A stretch of DNA of 64,000 nucleotides from Bacillota bacterium (GTDB taxonomy: Bacteria; Bacillota; Bacilli; Alicyclobacillales; SLC66). The stretch lies in assembly GCA_021821085.1 (NCBI GenBank), contig JAKACV010000008.1, positions 1-64,000 of the forward strand. Reading direction: 5' to 3'. The notes beneath the pieces were generated by a model, which saw only the letters and a program-made list of their open reading frames with translations, was not told where the DNA came from and ran no database searches. Shown here in pieces: positions 24,438 through 34,640 of this stretch; the first letter of the stretch is position 1; every line of letters starts with the position of its first letter. Both the position numbers and the translations under genes were made by a program.

Positions 24438-24568
24438 AACCTTCAAAGTTTAACTCGAGCCGAACAACAAGCAGCTGTACGGAGTGCGGGAACGTGATGG
24501 ATCGGGATTTGAATGCGGCAGTCAACCTCATGCAATGGAATACTAGTATGCACTACAACTTTGATTAG
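24434..24568 (+). pseudogene. Remnant of an IS200/IS605-family TnpB (C-terminal zinc finger end)
   Basis: The frame ending at TAG 24568 reads SSRTTSSCTECGNVMDRDLNAAVNLMQ. The C-x-x-C pair and DRDLNAAVNL are the signature end of TnpB/OrfB proteins with their RuvC DRDxNAA residues. Only about 40 residues survive; the first CxxC pair and everything before it are missing. The scar sits between the NADH dehydrogenase and holA, and its last bases overlap the holA ribosome site. Confidence 0.8.
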
Positions 24569-24576
24569 GGAGATTT

Positions 24577-25629
24577 ATGGTGGAAAAGTCCTTTTACGAG
24601 ACGTTACAAGCGATTCGCGGTGGGATATCCAGTGGCGTGTACGTTTTATTCGGAGTATTAGATGGATTTGCACCGCAATGGCTTGCGCAGGAATGTAAGC
24701 AAGGCATGGACGCAGATCAGATGGATCAACAGGTTTTGATTGTAAAATATTCACTGACGACCGAATCTCTTGCGCAAATTGTGTCAGACCTTACAGGTGG
24801 GGGCCTCTTTGCAAGCCGATCTGTTGCCTTGTGTAGCGAGTTTGACGTCTTAACAACGACTTATAAGAGCAAGTCTGACGATGGTGATCTGATGCAGATG
24901 ATTGAATGGATGTTGGAGCATCCTATTGAAGGACCGCTTTTTCTGACGACGACAGCTGAAAAGTTGGACGAAAGAAGAAAAGTGACAAAAAAACTACGAA
25001 ACTCGCCGCATATCACAGTGGTGAATGCGGCTAAACATAGTCCAAAGGAATGGAAGGAACTTGCTCGTTTACTTATGGGCAATCGTCAAGTACTTGATGC
25101 TGCGCAGCTTGATCATGTCGTTGCAAAAACCGGAGATTCGCTCGGTTTATTGGCCCGGGAAATGGACAAGATTACGACTTATGCCGGTGTGCGAACGCAA
25201 CTCTCTATAGGAGAGTTGGATCTATTAGTTATAGATGCAAGACCAGTAGAAATCTTCGATGTGGTTAAGCATTTTATCGAAGGTCGCTACGCTCTGGCTG
25301 CACAATTGTATAACAAAGTAGAGGATCGCTCACTTTTTGCTTTTTTGGCTCTGCTCGCCCGACAATACCGCCTGATCGCACGTGTTGGTGAAGCTGAGTT
25401 ACGCGGGTATGCAAGTGGTGAAGATCAAGATCTGGCGGGAAGGCTTGGGGTTCATCCCTACGCGATTAAGGTGGCGCGTGAACAGTCGCGGCTCATATCA
25501 GTTGCGCAGGCTAAAAGTGAGATTGAAGCGATTGCTTCTATGGAGTACGAGGTTAAATCTGGAGGATTAACTGAGAAAACGGCGCTTGAATTGTGGTTTA
25601 TGCGTCACATGGCAAAATCAAGTGCATAA
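24577..25629 (+). CDS. holA: DNA polymerase III subunit delta
   Basis: 350 residues. YVLFGVLDGFAPQWL replaces the usual YLLYGEE Walker-like opening. The clamp-loader delta pattern continues with SDLTGGGLFASRSVALC, KKLRNSPHITVVNAAKHSPKEW, GDSLGLLAREMDKITTYAG, and the C-terminal FAFLALLARQYRLIARVGE and HPYAIKVAREQSRL. It opens the sliding clamp in the clamp loader. The comEC-holA-rpsT order is typical of Bacillota. ATG 24577 has AGGGAGA just upstream. Confidence 0.93.
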   Translation: MVEKSFYETLQAIRGGISSGVYVLFGVLDGFAPQWLAQECKQGMDADQMDQQVLIVKYSLTTESLAQIVSDLTGGGLFASRSVALCSEFDVLTTTYKSKSDDGDLMQMIEWMLEHPIEGPLFLTTTAEKLDERRKVTKKLRNSPHITVVNAAKHSPKEWKELARLLMGNRQVLDAAQLDHVVAKTGDSLGLLAREMDKITTYAGVRTQLSIGELDLLVIDARPVEIFDVVKHFIEGRYALAAQLYNKVEDRSLFAFLALLARQYRLIARVGEAELRGYASGEDQDLAGRLGVHPYAIKVAREQSRLISVAQAKSEIEAIASMEYEVKSGGLTEKTALELWFMRHMAKSSA

Positions 25630-25766
25630 AGTGAGGGATCATGAGGGGGCGTCAACGTTTAGTGGTTCCGCAGGCGCATGCTGCCATTGGCTGAGAGATG
25701 ATCACACGGCTTGTTGAAGTGGCAAAACAAGAATTGCATAGGGATCGGACGTCGTTTCGATAAAAC

Positions 25767-25795
25767 AAAAAGAGGCGTTCTAGGCGCCTCTTTTT
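25767..25795. terminator. Bidirectional terminator between holA and rpsT
   Basis: AAAAAGAGGCG and CGCCTCTTTTT form a perfect 11-bp stem that gives T-runs on both strands, serving the converging holA and rpsT transcripts. Confidence 0.92.
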
Positions 25796-25812
25796 CTCTA
25801 GCTAGAGTTGTT

Positions 25813-26085
25813 TTACATCGCCTGAGTCGTTTTATGGAAGCGTTTTGTGAGACGGGATTTCTTACGCGCAGCATAATTGCGATGCACAATTCCTTTTGTC
25901 GCAGCTTTATCTAAAGAACGTGTTGCACTGCGCAGGGCGGTTTGCGCCGTCTCCATGTCGCGTTCGCGCAAAGCATTCTCAAACTTCTTGAGTGCTGTAC
26001 GCAGAGCGGACTTTGCAGATGCGTTGCGGAGCGTACGAGCTTTTGTAATCTTTACGCGCTTAATCGCAGACTTGATATTCGGCAT
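25813..26085 (-). CDS. rpsT: 30S ribosomal protein S20
   Basis: 90 residues, Lys/Arg-rich. PNIKSAIKRVKITKARTLRN is the standard opening and AATKGIVHRNYAARKKSRLTKR the C-terminal helix. It binds 16S rRNA early in 30S assembly. ATG 26085 has AAGGAGGTGA upstream, a near-perfect site. Confidence 0.98.
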   Translation of the reverse strand: MPNIKSAIKRVKITKARTLRNASAKSALRTALKKFENALRERDMETAQTALRSATRSLDKAATKGIVHRNYAARKKSRLTKRFHKTTQAM

Positions 26086-26260
26086 TCACTTCACCTCCTT
26101 ACGCATTCGTATCGCCTAAATAAACAGCTTACATTGTACCATGTGCGGGAGTAACAAGCAATCCTTCGTCCTTGAGGCGATCCTGTCAGGACAGCATGGA
26201 CCGAAAGAGAGATGGGTATACTAAGATCAGTTGAAACAAAGGGGGCTTACGTAGGGTCTT

Positions 26261-27316
26261 ATGCATCAATTGCCTAGAATGACACATCAAATGCGGAGTT
26301 TGCAAGAAAAAAGATTACTTTCTGAGAAAAACCAAACGAGTGATATGCAAAACTATAGTGTACGAACAGACCTTGCTATTGAAGCACATGAATTATATCG
26401 CACAGAGGCACAGATTCGCGGCGTGCAAATGGAGCGCGATGAGGAACCGCAAATTCAGGTGACTCGAATTGAGGTGAAAACGGAAGCGGCTGCTAAACAA
26501 ATTGGGAAGTTGAAAGGTCGGTACATCACACTTGAAGTACCTGATTTGCGGAAAAAGGATCCTGATTTGCAAGATCGAGTTGCTCGGCGTTTAGCGCAGG
26601 AATTGAAGTCGTTTATACAGGTTCCAGAAAAGTCAATTGTGTTGGTGATCGGATTAGGTAACTGGAATGTTACTCCAGACGCAATTGGACCACTTGTGAT
26701 TGAGAACCTGTTTGTAACAAGGCATTTGTTTTCGCTCATGCCAGAAATTATTGATGAAGGATTTCGCTCCGTATGTGCCTTGGCACCTGGTGTCCTTGGA
26801 ATTACGGGAATTGAGACAAGCGAAATTGTTCAAGCGATTGTGGATCGCCTACACCCTGACCTTGTGATTGCCATTGATGCACTTGCTGCGCGTTCGATTG
26901 ATCGAGTCAATTCGACGATTCAAATTTCAAATTCAGGAATTCAGCCTGGAGCGGGTGTGGGAAATCGCCGCAAAGCTTTGAATCGCGAAACGCTGGGTGT
27001 TGACGTAGTGGCTGTGGGTATTCCGACAGTAGTAGACGCCGCGACGATTACTTCTGATGCGATGGATTTATTATTACAAACTTTAGAGAGCAAGGTGCCT
27101 GGCAATGGAGCAGGTCAGATCCTCGGTCAATTTAATTCTGAGGAAAAGCGTGCACTCATTACGGAAGTGCTACAACCGCTTGGAAATAATTTGATGGTTA
27201 CACCGAAAGAAATCGATGAATTTGTAGACGATATTGCGCATGTTGTTGCAATGGGATTGAATGTAGCACTTCATCCAAGTATGTCAATGGAAGATGCAAG
27301 GGAATTAACACACTAA
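26261..27316 (+). CDS. gpr: Germination protease GPR
   Basis: 351 residues. NYSVRTDLAIEAHE marks the zymogen processing site; VLVIGLGNWNVTPDAIGPLV, ALAPGVLGITGIETSEI, AIDALAARSIDRVNSTIQISNSGIQPGAGVGNRRKALNRETLG are the catalytic core. It degrades small acid-soluble spore proteins at germination. ATG 26261 gives a propeptide of about 36 residues, longer than the 15-16 of Bacillus; ATG 26345 nearer the RTDLA site lacks a ribosome site. This gene and sigK show a spore former. Confidence 0.95.
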   Translation: MHQLPRMTHQMRSLQEKRLLSEKNQTSDMQNYSVRTDLAIEAHELYRTEAQIRGVQMERDEEPQIQVTRIEVKTEAAAKQIGKLKGRYITLEVPDLRKKDPDLQDRVARRLAQELKSFIQVPEKSIVLVIGLGNWNVTPDAIGPLVIENLFVTRHLFSLMPEIIDEGFRSVCALAPGVLGITGIETSEIVQAIVDRLHPDLVIAIDALAARSIDRVNSTIQISNSGIQPGAGVGNRRKALNRETLGVDVVAVGIPTVVDAATITSDAMDLLLQTLESKVPGNGAGQILGQFNSEEKRALITEVLQPLGNNLMVTPKEIDEFVDDIAHVVAMGLNVALHPSMSMEDARELTH

Positions 27317-27400
27317 TGAACTTTTTGGTTGCTCGTAGCATACGTGATCTTTTTCTATCATAGAAATCTACTATTGATAGAGTGTGAAAGAGGAGAGCGT

Positions 27401-27985
27401 ATGAATCGCTATGATGTGAAAGAATACATGGAAACGTGGCGCGAAGGAGTGGCCACAGAATTGTTAGCGCAAAAAAGATTGCCAAGGCGTTTGCAAAAAA
27501 TGATTGGTTTCCTGATATTTCTCGTTGTCAGCAGCTTGACCCTTTTAGGCGGCGTGTTCATGGCGGCTACTTTTATGCATGTTATTGTTACAAGGCTCGA
27601 TATGCCACCAGCAAATCCTTACCCAGTCTATACAATTGGTCAAACCCAACTGATGCAGACGACACCTAGCGCAGCAGTCAAGGGATCAATTGTGCAGGCA
27701 CCTGCAACACAAATTCAGTCATCTGCGCGGACAAGCCATGCCAATGTACAGACTACTACAGTGACCTTGCTTCGCCGTCCGACCATTGGCGATGCACTCG
27801 ATAAGTGGATTGCACAGACACAAAATCCAGCTAACGCATATCTCCAGGAAGACGCAGTAGACACTGGATTGTATCTACAGCGTGAGGTTCATCAATGGCT
27901 TTTATCGATTTTTGCACGTGCAACACGGATCACACAGTGGCCAACGGTGAACCCTCAAGGTGTGTCATTAACAAATGGCCAGTAA
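27401..27985 (+). CDS. Single-pass membrane protein of unknown function in the spoIIP/yqxA position
   Basis: 194 residues. A basic cytoplasmic start ([14 protein letters not shown]), one membrane helix (about residues 35-60, [20 protein letters not shown]), then an extracytoplasmic Ser/Thr/Gln-rich linker and a helical end ([21 protein letters not shown]). ATG 27401 has GAGGAGA five bases upstream. Bacillus has spoIIP and yqxA between gpr and lepA; this protein is too short for SpoIIP and shows none of its catalytic residues. It might be a spore-membrane protein; I do not recognise it. Confidence 0.7.
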   Translation: MNRYDVKEYMETWREGVATELLAQKRLPRRLQKMIGFLIFLVVSSLTLLGGVFMAATFMHVIVTRLDMPPANPYPVYTIGQTQLMQTTPSAAVKGSIVQAPATQIQSSARTSHANVQTTTVTLLRRPTIGDALDKWIAQTQNPANAYLQEDAVDTGLYLQREVHQWLLSIFARATRITQWPTVNPQGVSLTNGQ

Positions 27986-28006
27986 TTTACATGCATTGTC
28001 ATTGCT

Positions 28007-28036
28007 TCTCATTGATACAGTATCGTACAATGAGAG
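28007..28036 (+). promoter_or_regulatory. Possible promoter of lepA-hemW
   Basis: TTGCTT (about 28003-28008) and TACAAT (28027-28032) with an 18-base spacer lie in the gap before lepA. Weak -35; low certainty. Confidence 0.35.
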
Positions 28037-28077
28037 GTAATGACTTTTTTATTTGGTATAAATCGAGGAGGATATTC

Positions 28078-29886
28078 GTGTCTGAACAATTAGATATTTC
28101 CCGAGTCCGCAATTTCTCGATTATCGCTCATATTGATCATGGGAAATCTACGTTGGCAGATCGCATTTTAGAATACACTGGCGCTCTTTCCGCTCGCGAG
28201 ATGCAGGAACAGGTTCTAGATCAAATGGATCTAGAACGTGAGCGGGGAATTACAATTAAGTTGCAAGCTGTGCGACTCACATACCCAGCAGACGATGGAC
28301 AAGTGTATACGTTGAATTTGATTGATACACCTGGGCATGTCGATTTTACGTATGAGGTGTCACGTAGTCTCGCGGCTTGCGAAGGTGCGTTGCTTGTAGT
28401 AGATGCAGCGCAAGGGATTGAAGCGCAGACATTGGCAAATGTATATCTCGCGCTTGAGAATAATTTAGAAATTTTACCTGTTATTAATAAGATCGATTTA
28501 CCGTCGGCAGATCCGGAACGCGTGCGCAGTGAGATTGAGCGCGTGATTGGTCTCGATGCAGGCGAGGCCGTGCTCGCATCGGCAAAAGCGGGGATTGGTA
28601 TTCACGAAATTTTGGAGCAGATCGTGCGCCAAGTGCCGCCTCCGACTGGGGACTACGAGAAACCGCTCAAGGCGCTGATCTTTGATTCCCATTACGATGC
28701 ATATAAAGGAACAATTATCTATGTGCGCGTGGTTGATGGTCTGATTGCGCCTGGCACGCGCATGCATATGATGGCGACCGGTGCGCAATACGAAGTGATC
28801 GAAGTGGGCGTATTTCGTCCTCGGATGACTGTTGTTGCGGAACTTAGAGCAGGTGATGTTGGGTATGTTGCGGCTGCGATTAAAACGGTTCGAGATACTC
28901 GGGTAGGAGACACGATTACAGACGCTCATCGTCCGGTCGCAGAGCCATTGCCAGGTTATCGACGGATGAATCCAATGGTTTTTTGTGGATTATATCCTGT
29001 GGATTCCTCGGATTACCCCCTACTCCGAGAAGCGCTGCTTCGTCTTGAATTAAATGATGCAGCTTTACGTTATGAACCGGAAACGTCGTCGGCACTTGGG
29101 TTTGGATTTCGCTGTGGGTTTCTAGGGTTGTTACATATGGAAATTATCCAAGAGCGACTTGAACGAGAGTATGGGTTGACATTAATCACAACTGCGCCGA
29201 GTGTTGTCTATCATGTATATCTTACAAGTGATTCCATGATTGAAATTGATAATCCAAGCTTATTGCCGGAATCTGGTCTGATTGAACATGTCGAGGAACC
29301 GTATGTAAAGGCTTCGATTATGACGCCAAAAGATTTTGTTGGCAACATCATGGAATTGTGTCAAGAGAAGCGAGGTACTTTTGTCGACATGCAATATCTT
29401 GATGAAGCGCGCGTGACACTTCTCTATGAATTACCTCTAACAGAGATTGTGTATGATTTCTTTGACCGATTAAAATCAGGGACGAAAGGATATGCATCCT
29501 TTGATTATGAATTGATTGGCTATCGCCCGTCTTTTTTAGTGAAATTAGATATTTTATTAAATGGTGATGTGGTTGATGCGTTGTCCTTTATTGTCCATCG
29601 CGATAAAGCTTATCAGCGCGGGAAATTGCTGTGTGAAAAATTGAAAGATCTGATTCCGCAACAAATGTTTGAAGTCCCGATTCAGGCTACGATTGGCAAT
29701 AAGGTGATTGCCCGGGAAACGATCCGTGCGATGCGTAAAAATGTACTTGCCAAATGCTATGGGGGTGACATTTCGCGCAAAAGAAAATTACTTGAAAAAC
29801 AAAAAGAAGGGAAAAAACGGATGAAACAGGTGGGGAATGTGGAAGTGCCACAAGAGGCGTTTATGGCGGTGCTGAAAATTGACTGA
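28078..29886 (+). CDS. lepA: Elongation factor 4 (back-translocase)
   Basis: 602 residues. [24 protein letters not shown] holds G1, then [12 protein letters not shown] (G2), DTPGHVDF (G3), [13 protein letters not shown] (G4). Domain pattern resembles EF-G without domains IV and G', and the C-terminal domain ends [18 protein letters not shown]. It remodels stalled ribosomes. GTG 28078 follows GAGGAGGATATTC. hemW starts overlapping its stop. Confidence 0.98.
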   Translation: MSEQLDISRVRNFSIIAHIDHGKSTLADRILEYTGALSAREMQEQVLDQMDLERERGITIKLQAVRLTYPADDGQVYTLNLIDTPGHVDFTYEVSRSLAACEGALLVVDAAQGIEAQTLANVYLALENNLEILPVINKIDLPSADPERVRSEIERVIGLDAGEAVLASAKAGIGIHEILEQIVRQVPPPTGDYEKPLKALIFDSHYDAYKGTIIYVRVVDGLIAPGTRMHMMATGAQYEVIEVGVFRPRMTVVAELRAGDVGYVAAAIKTVRDTRVGDTITDAHRPVAEPLPGYRRMNPMVFCGLYPVDSSDYPLLREALLRLELNDAALRYEPETSSALGFGFRCGFLGLLHMEIIQERLEREYGLTLITTAPSVVYHVYLTSDSMIEIDNPSLLPESGLIEHVEEPYVKASIMTPKDFVGNIMELCQEKRGTFVDMQYLDEARVTLLYELPLTEIVYDFFDRLKSGTKGYASFDYELIGYRPSFLVKLDILLNGDVVDALSFIVHRDKAYQRGKLLCEKLKDLIPQQMFEVPIQATIGNKVIARETIRAMRKNVLAKCYGGDISRKRKLLEKQKEGKKRMKQVGNVEVPQEAFMAVLKID

Positions 29887-31057
29887 CAGCCCGTCGTCGA
29901 CTTTTCCTGCCCAGGCACTGTATGTTCACATCCCTTTTTGTTCAAGTAAGTGCTTTTATTGTGATTTTAATTCCTATGTATCAAGTGAGGGCGTTCGTAT
30001 TGCTTATGTAGAGAGCTTAAAACAAGAGTTGGCGATGGTGCATGATGAGTATTTTGGAGTCTCTGCGCGTCCTGAACTTCAGTCTATTTTTTTTGGTGGG
30101 GGGACTCCCACGTTATTGTCCATTTCGGAATTCGATCACATTGCAAAGCAAATTCACGCATTGTTTGATGTGAATGGGGACACTGAATGGACAGTGGAAG
30201 CGAATCCCGGATCTGCTGATCGAGAGAAATTGTCAGCGCTTCACGCTGTTGGCGTGAATCGAATAAGTTTTGGAGCGCAAACATTCAATGAAACGTTACT
30301 TCAGGTGATTGGACGACTGCACGATGCGTCTGATGTTGAAAATAGTGTGCGTTATGCGCTACAGACTGGATTTAAGCGGATCAATATAGATTTGATGCTG
30401 GGACTTCCAGATCAAACCATTGAAGATGTGAAGGAGAGTGTGGCGAGGGCGTTACAAACGGGGATTTCCCATGTATCTGCATATGGACTTAAAGTAGAGG
30501 AAAATACACCATTTTATAAATGGCAGCAGGAAGGGCTCTTGCACTTACCGCATGAAAATGTGGAGGTGGAAATGTACGAGTTTGTCCGAACGTATTTGAA
30601 TGAGCGCGGTTTTGCTCAGTATGAAATAAGCAATTTTTCGCTTCCTGGTGAAGAAGCGCGTCACAATTTGAATTATTGGGATAACTTTCCTTATCTTGCT
30701 GTTGGTGCAGGTGCGCATGGCTATATGGGGGGCGTGCGCTATGAGAACGAACGCTCTTTGGCAAAGTATCATGAGCGTGTGGCGTTAGGTACGAGGCCGG
30801 TGGCTCAGGCGCACGTAGTGAGTGCGAATGAAGCGATGGAAGATACCATGATGCTCGGATTGCGACTCAAATCAGGTGTGAGCAAACGCCATTTTGCACG
30901 TTTGCATGGAAGAGAAGTTGATGAAGTTTTTGGCATCTTAATTGAACAATTGCAGCAACGTCGGTTGATTGAAGTTGATGACGAGTCTATTTGGATTCCT
31001 TCACAGTATGTAGAGGTGGCAAACGAGATCTTTGCGCGATTCGTTGGCTATTTATAG
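29879..31057 (+). CDS. hemW: Radical SAM heme chaperone HemW
   Basis: 392 residues. [18 protein letters not shown] gives the CxxxCxxC cluster (Cys21, 25, 28), with CDF typical of HemW rather than Hem[29 protein letters not shown], and [10 protein letters not shown] follow. It carries heme to target proteins. TTG 29879 overlaps the lepA stop by eight bases. The lepA-hemW-hrcA order is usual. Confidence 0.95.
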   Translation: MTDSPSSTFPAQALYVHIPFCSSKCFYCDFNSYVSSEGVRIAYVESLKQELAMVHDEYFGVSARPELQSIFFGGGTPTLLSISEFDHIAKQIHALFDVNGDTEWTVEANPGSADREKLSALHAVGVNRISFGAQTFNETLLQVIGRLHDASDVENSVRYALQTGFKRINIDLMLGLPDQTIEDVKESVARALQTGISHVSAYGLKVEENTPFYKWQQEGLLHLPHENVEVEMYEFVRTYLNERGFAQYEISNFSLPGEEARHNLNYWDNFPYLAVGAGAHGYMGGVRYENERSLAKYHERVALGTRPVAQAHVVSANEAMEDTMMLGLRLKSGVSKRHFARLHGREVDEVFGILIEQLQQRRLIEVDDESIWIPSQYVEVANEIFARFVGYL

Positions 31058-31086
31058 TTGACACTGTGACATTAGATTTGATACAT
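31058..31086 (+). promoter_or_regulatory. Sigma-A promoter of the hrcA-grpE-dnaK-dnaJ operon
   Basis: TTGACA (31058-31063), 17-base spacer, ATACAT (31081-31086), directly upstream of the CIRCE operator. The -35 overlaps the end of hemW. Confidence 0.75.
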
Positions 31087-31097
31087 TTTGGTTGTTC

Positions 31098-31126
31098 GTT
31101 AGCACTCATGACTTTGGAGTGCTAAC
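31098..31126. promoter_or_regulatory. CIRCE operator for HrcA
   Basis: TTAGCACTC (31099-31107), nine-base spacer, GAGTGCTAA (31117-31125), a perfect CIRCE inverted repeat, extended by one G-C pair. HrcA binding here represses the operon until heat stress. Confidence 0.97.
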
Positions 31127-31164
31127 AAGATGGTTGAGGATCCAGCCCGTAGGGAGGAACGCAT

Positions 31165-32211
31165 ATGTTGACGGAGCGACAATTACTGATTTTGCGCTTA
31201 ATCGTAGACAACTATGTACTCTCAGCTGAACCTGTTGGGTCGCGCACGGTCTCAAAGCAAGCCGATTTGGGTCTTAGCGCTGCAACCATCCGTAATGAGA
31301 TGGCTGACTTGGAAGAAATGGGATATTTGGAGCAACCACATGCGTCAGCAGGAAGAATTCCTTCTCAACTCGGATATCGATTTTATGTCGATCACTTGCT
31401 TTTGCAAGGTGCTGATTTATCTGTGCAGGAAATTGACCGGGTAAAATCTCTGTTTACAGAGCGAATAGGTGAGATGGAACGTGTGGCTCAGCAAACTGCG
31501 TCATTTTTGTCAAATCTCACACAATATACAGCGGTTGTTCTTGGACCGCAGGTGTATGACACAACCCTAAAAAGTTTGCAGCTTGTCCCACTCAATGATC
31601 GAACAGCCGTTGTGTTAGTAGTTACGTCGACAGGACAAGTTCACAATCGAACGGTAGCCGTTCCTGAGGGACTGGCAATCAAGGATTTTGAACGGATGTT
31701 TAAAGTGCTTGATAAAAAGCTCTCAGGTATCCCAGTGTATCGCATGAGATCGCGGGCATTGGAGGAGATTACGCTTGAACTTGCTCGACATATGAACGAT
31801 TTTGAAGAAGCAATGCGTGTTCTCGATCAGGCGTTATCGTGGATGGGAGAAGATTCAGAGGGGAAATTGTACGTCGGCGGTACAACGAATATGTTGCTCC
31901 AACCAGAGTTTCAGAACGTTCAAAAGGCGAAAACTGTGTTGGCATGGCTGGAACATCATCAAGATGTGATGGATGTCCTGCGCGAAGATTCGTCTGGTGC
32001 AAGGTTACAGGTGCGTATTGGCGGAGAGAACGACGTGTTAACACTTCGCGATTGTTCTCTTGTCACAGCAACTTACCACGTGGGAGGTAAGCCTATTGGC
32101 GTCGTTGGTATTCTTGGACCGACGCGAATGGATTATGCTCGAGTCATTCCTCTTCTTGACCGAATTTCTCTAGGGATGACAGAGCTGTTTACGAAATTCT
32201 ACACGAATTGA
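31165..32211 (+). CDS. hrcA: Heat-inducible transcription repressor HrcA
   Basis: 348 residues. LTERQLLILRLIVDNYVLSAEPVGSRTVSKQ and LSAATIRNEMADLEEMGYLEQPHASAGRIPSQLGYRFYVD form the winged-helix domain; the C-terminal sensor ends GVVGILGPTRMDYARVIPLLD. It binds CIRCE and autoregulates. GGGAGG precedes ATG 31165. Confidence 0.97.
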   Translation: MLTERQLLILRLIVDNYVLSAEPVGSRTVSKQADLGLSAATIRNEMADLEEMGYLEQPHASAGRIPSQLGYRFYVDHLLLQGADLSVQEIDRVKSLFTERIGEMERVAQQTASFLSNLTQYTAVVLGPQVYDTTLKSLQLVPLNDRTAVVLVVTSTGQVHNRTVAVPEGLAIKDFERMFKVLDKKLSGIPVYRMRSRALEEITLELARHMNDFEEAMRVLDQALSWMGEDSEGKLYVGGTTNMLLQPEFQNVQKAKTVLAWLEHHQDVMDVLREDSSGARLQVRIGGENDVLTLRDCSLVTATYHVGGKPIGVVGILGPTRMDYARVIPLLDRISLGMTELFTKFYTN

Positions 32212-32240
32212 TGATGGCTGGTTTGATGGAGGGATTTTAT

Positions 32241-32774
32241 TTGGCAGATGAGAAAGAGCAGACGATAAATGAGGAGTTGGGGATCACAGAAGAAGAGATG
32301 GCAGATGATTCAACTTCTGCAGAATTGACTGAAGTGGTCCGATTACATGCGGAAATACACGATTTGCAAAGTAAATTGCTGCGCGCGCATGCTGATTTTG
32401 ATAATTTCAGGCGACGCACCAAGCAGGAAAAGGAAGAACTCGCATCGTATGCTGGTGCAAAGCTGGTCACTGATTTGTTGCCTGTTTTGGATAACTTCGC
32501 ACTTGCGCTGAAGTCAGTTGGGACAGCAGGTGAGAGTGATGGATTAGCAAAAGGCGTCGATATGGTATTTAAGCAATTGCAGACGGTTCTCGATGGGGCG
32601 GGTCTGCGGCAAATGGAAGTGCTGGGTCAGATGTTTGATCCGAATTTGCATGAGGCTGTTGTATCCGAAAAGGTGGAGGGGCAGGGACCAGGTGAAATCC
32701 TAGATGTACTGCGACCTGGTTACTACTTGAAAGATAAAGTACTACGCGCAGCGATGGTTAAAGTAAGCGAGTAG
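32241..32774 (+). CDS. grpE: Nucleotide exchange factor GrpE
   Basis: 177 residues with an acidic N-terminus, a coiled coil ([37 protein letters not shown]) and the C-terminal beta wing ([28 protein letters not shown]). It exchanges ADP on DnaK. TTG 32241 sits seven bases after GGAGGG; the frame is open back to 32208, overlapping hrcA, without a good site. Confidence 0.95.
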   Translation: MADEKEQTINEELGITEEEMADDSTSAELTEVVRLHAEIHDLQSKLLRAHADFDNFRRRTKQEKEELASYAGAKLVTDLLPVLDNFALALKSVGTAGESDGLAKGVDMVFKQLQTVLDGAGLRQMEVLGQMFDPNLHEAVVSEKVEGQGPGEILDVLRPGYYLKDKVLRAAMVKVSE

Positions 32775-32796
32775 ATACGAAGGGAGATATATTCAA

Positions 32797-34617
32797 ATGG
32801 CAAAAGTAATTGGAATTGACTTAGGAACAACAAACTCTTGTGTAGCTGTGATGGAAGGTGGAGAAGCAGTTGTTATTCCAAATGCGGAAGGCAATCGGAC
32901 CACACCGTCGATCGTAGGCTTTGCTAAAAATGGAGAGCGTTTGGTAGGCGACGTGGCAAAGCGTCAAGCAGTGACAAACCCGGATCGCACCGTCATTTCA
33001 ATTAAACGACACATGGGTACGAACTATAAAGTATCAGTTGATGATAAGCAATATACCCCCCCCGAAATTTCTGCGATGATTTTACAAAAATTAAAGTCAG
33101 ATGCAGAGGCGTATCTGGGTGAAACAGTCACACAAGCGGTCATTACGGTTCCTGCCTATTTTAATGATAGCCAACGGCAGGCAACAAAAGACGCGGGGAA
33201 AATCGCGGGCCTTGAAGTTTTGCGGATTGTGAATGAGCCAACAGCAGCTGCGCTTGCGTATGGTCTCGACAAAGAAGGAGACCATACAATTCTTGTCTTT
33301 GACCTTGGCGGTGGAACGTTTGATGTGTCGATTCTGGAGCTTGGCGATGGTGTGTTCGAAGTGAAGGCGACAAGTGGGAATAATCACCTTGGCGGTGATG
33401 ATTTCGATGAAAAAGTCATTCAGTACTTGGTAGCTGAATTCAAAAAGGAACAAGGCATTGATTTGAGTAAGGATCGGATGGCTTTGCAACGTTTGAAGGA
33501 TGCTGCAGAAAAGGCTAAGAAAGAACTTTCTGGTGTTGTTTCGTCCAGCATTTCATTGCCCTTTATTTCTGCAGATGCTTCGGGTCCAAAGCATCTTGAA
33601 ATGACGTTGACACGCGCGAAATTTGACGAATTGACTCGCGATCTAGTGGAGGCGACATTAACTCCGACACGTCAAGCATTATCTGATGCGGGGATGACGG
33701 TTAGCAATATTGATAAGGTCATTCTTGTTGGTGGTTCTACACGGATTCCAGCTGTTGTGGAAGCAATCAGACAATTGACAGGCAAAGAGCCATCGAAGGG
33801 AGTCAACCCTGACGAAGTGGTTGCCCTTGGTGCCGCGATTCAAGCGGGTGTACTTACGGGTGATGTAACAGGTGTTGTTCTTCTTGATGTTACACCGTTG
33901 TCGCTTGGGATTGAAACGCTAGGTGGCGTGATGACGCGATTGATTGAGCGCAACACGACGATTCCGACATCGAAAAAGCAAGTGTTTTCGACTGCAGCTG
34001 ACAGTCAGACATCGGTTGAAATTCACGTGCTTCAGGGTGAACGAGAATTTGCGCGCGACAATAAGACACTTGGTCGATTTACGTTGAATGATTTACCGCC
34101 AGCACCGCGGGGTATTCCGCAAATCGAAGTTGCGTTTGATCTGGATGCGAATGGAATTGTAAATGTATCGGCAAAAGATCTGGGTACAGGTAAAAGTCAA
34201 CGGATCACGATCACTTCTTCAGGTGGTTTAAATAAAGAGGAAGTTGAACGTATGGTCAAAGAAGCTGAATTAAATGCGGAGGCAGATCGTAAGCGCCGTG
34301 AAGAAACTGAACTGCGCAATCAAGCAGACAACCTCATCTATCAAACAGATAAGACGATCAATGATCTAGGCGACAAAGCAGATGCACAGGAGAAGGAAAA
34401 GGCCGAGAGCGCAAAAGTAAAACTGCAAGAAGCACTCGGAGGAACTGACACGGCTGTGATTCAAACGGCGTATGATGAATTAAACAGTGCGGTTCAAGCG
34501 CTAGCAGTAAAATTGTACGAACAAACAGCACAAGCAGAAACTGCACAGGATCCATCGGCAAACGGTGAGACGGTGGTTGATGCAGACTATAATGTTGTAG
34601 ACGAAGAGAAGAAGTAG
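32797..34617 (+). CDS. dnaK: Chaperone DnaK (Hsp70)
   Basis: 606 residues. [43 protein letters not shown] and [11 protein letters not shown] form the ATPase; the substrate domain has [14 protein letters not shown] and the lid ends in an acidic NVVDEEKK. As in other Gram-positives, it lacks the roughly 24-residue insert of the proteobacterial ATPase domain. It is third in the CIRCE operon. Confidence 0.98.
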   Translation: MAKVIGIDLGTTNSCVAVMEGGEAVVIPNAEGNRTTPSIVGFAKNGERLVGDVAKRQAVTNPDRTVISIKRHMGTNYKVSVDDKQYTPPEISAMILQKLKSDAEAYLGETVTQAVITVPAYFNDSQRQATKDAGKIAGLEVLRIVNEPTAAALAYGLDKEGDHTILVFDLGGGTFDVSILELGDGVFEVKATSGNNHLGGDDFDEKVIQYLVAEFKKEQGIDLSKDRMALQRLKDAAEKAKKELSGVVSSSISLPFISADASGPKHLEMTLTRAKFDELTRDLVEATLTPTRQALSDAGMTVSNIDKVILVGGSTRIPAVVEAIRQLTGKEPSKGVNPDEVVALGAAIQAGVLTGDVTGVVLLDVTPLSLGIETLGGVMTRLIERNTTIPTSKKQVFSTAADSQTSVEIHVLQGEREFARDNKTLGRFTLNDLPPAPRGIPQIEVAFDLDANGIVNVSAKDLGTGKSQRITITSSGGLNKEEVERMVKEAELNAEADRKRREETELRNQADNLIYQTDKTINDLGDKADAQEKEKAESAKVKLQEALGGTDTAVIQTAYDELNSAVQALAVKLYEQTAQAETAQDPSANGETVVDADYNVVDEEKK

Positions 34618-34640
34618 GATTTGAAACGAGGGACGCCACT

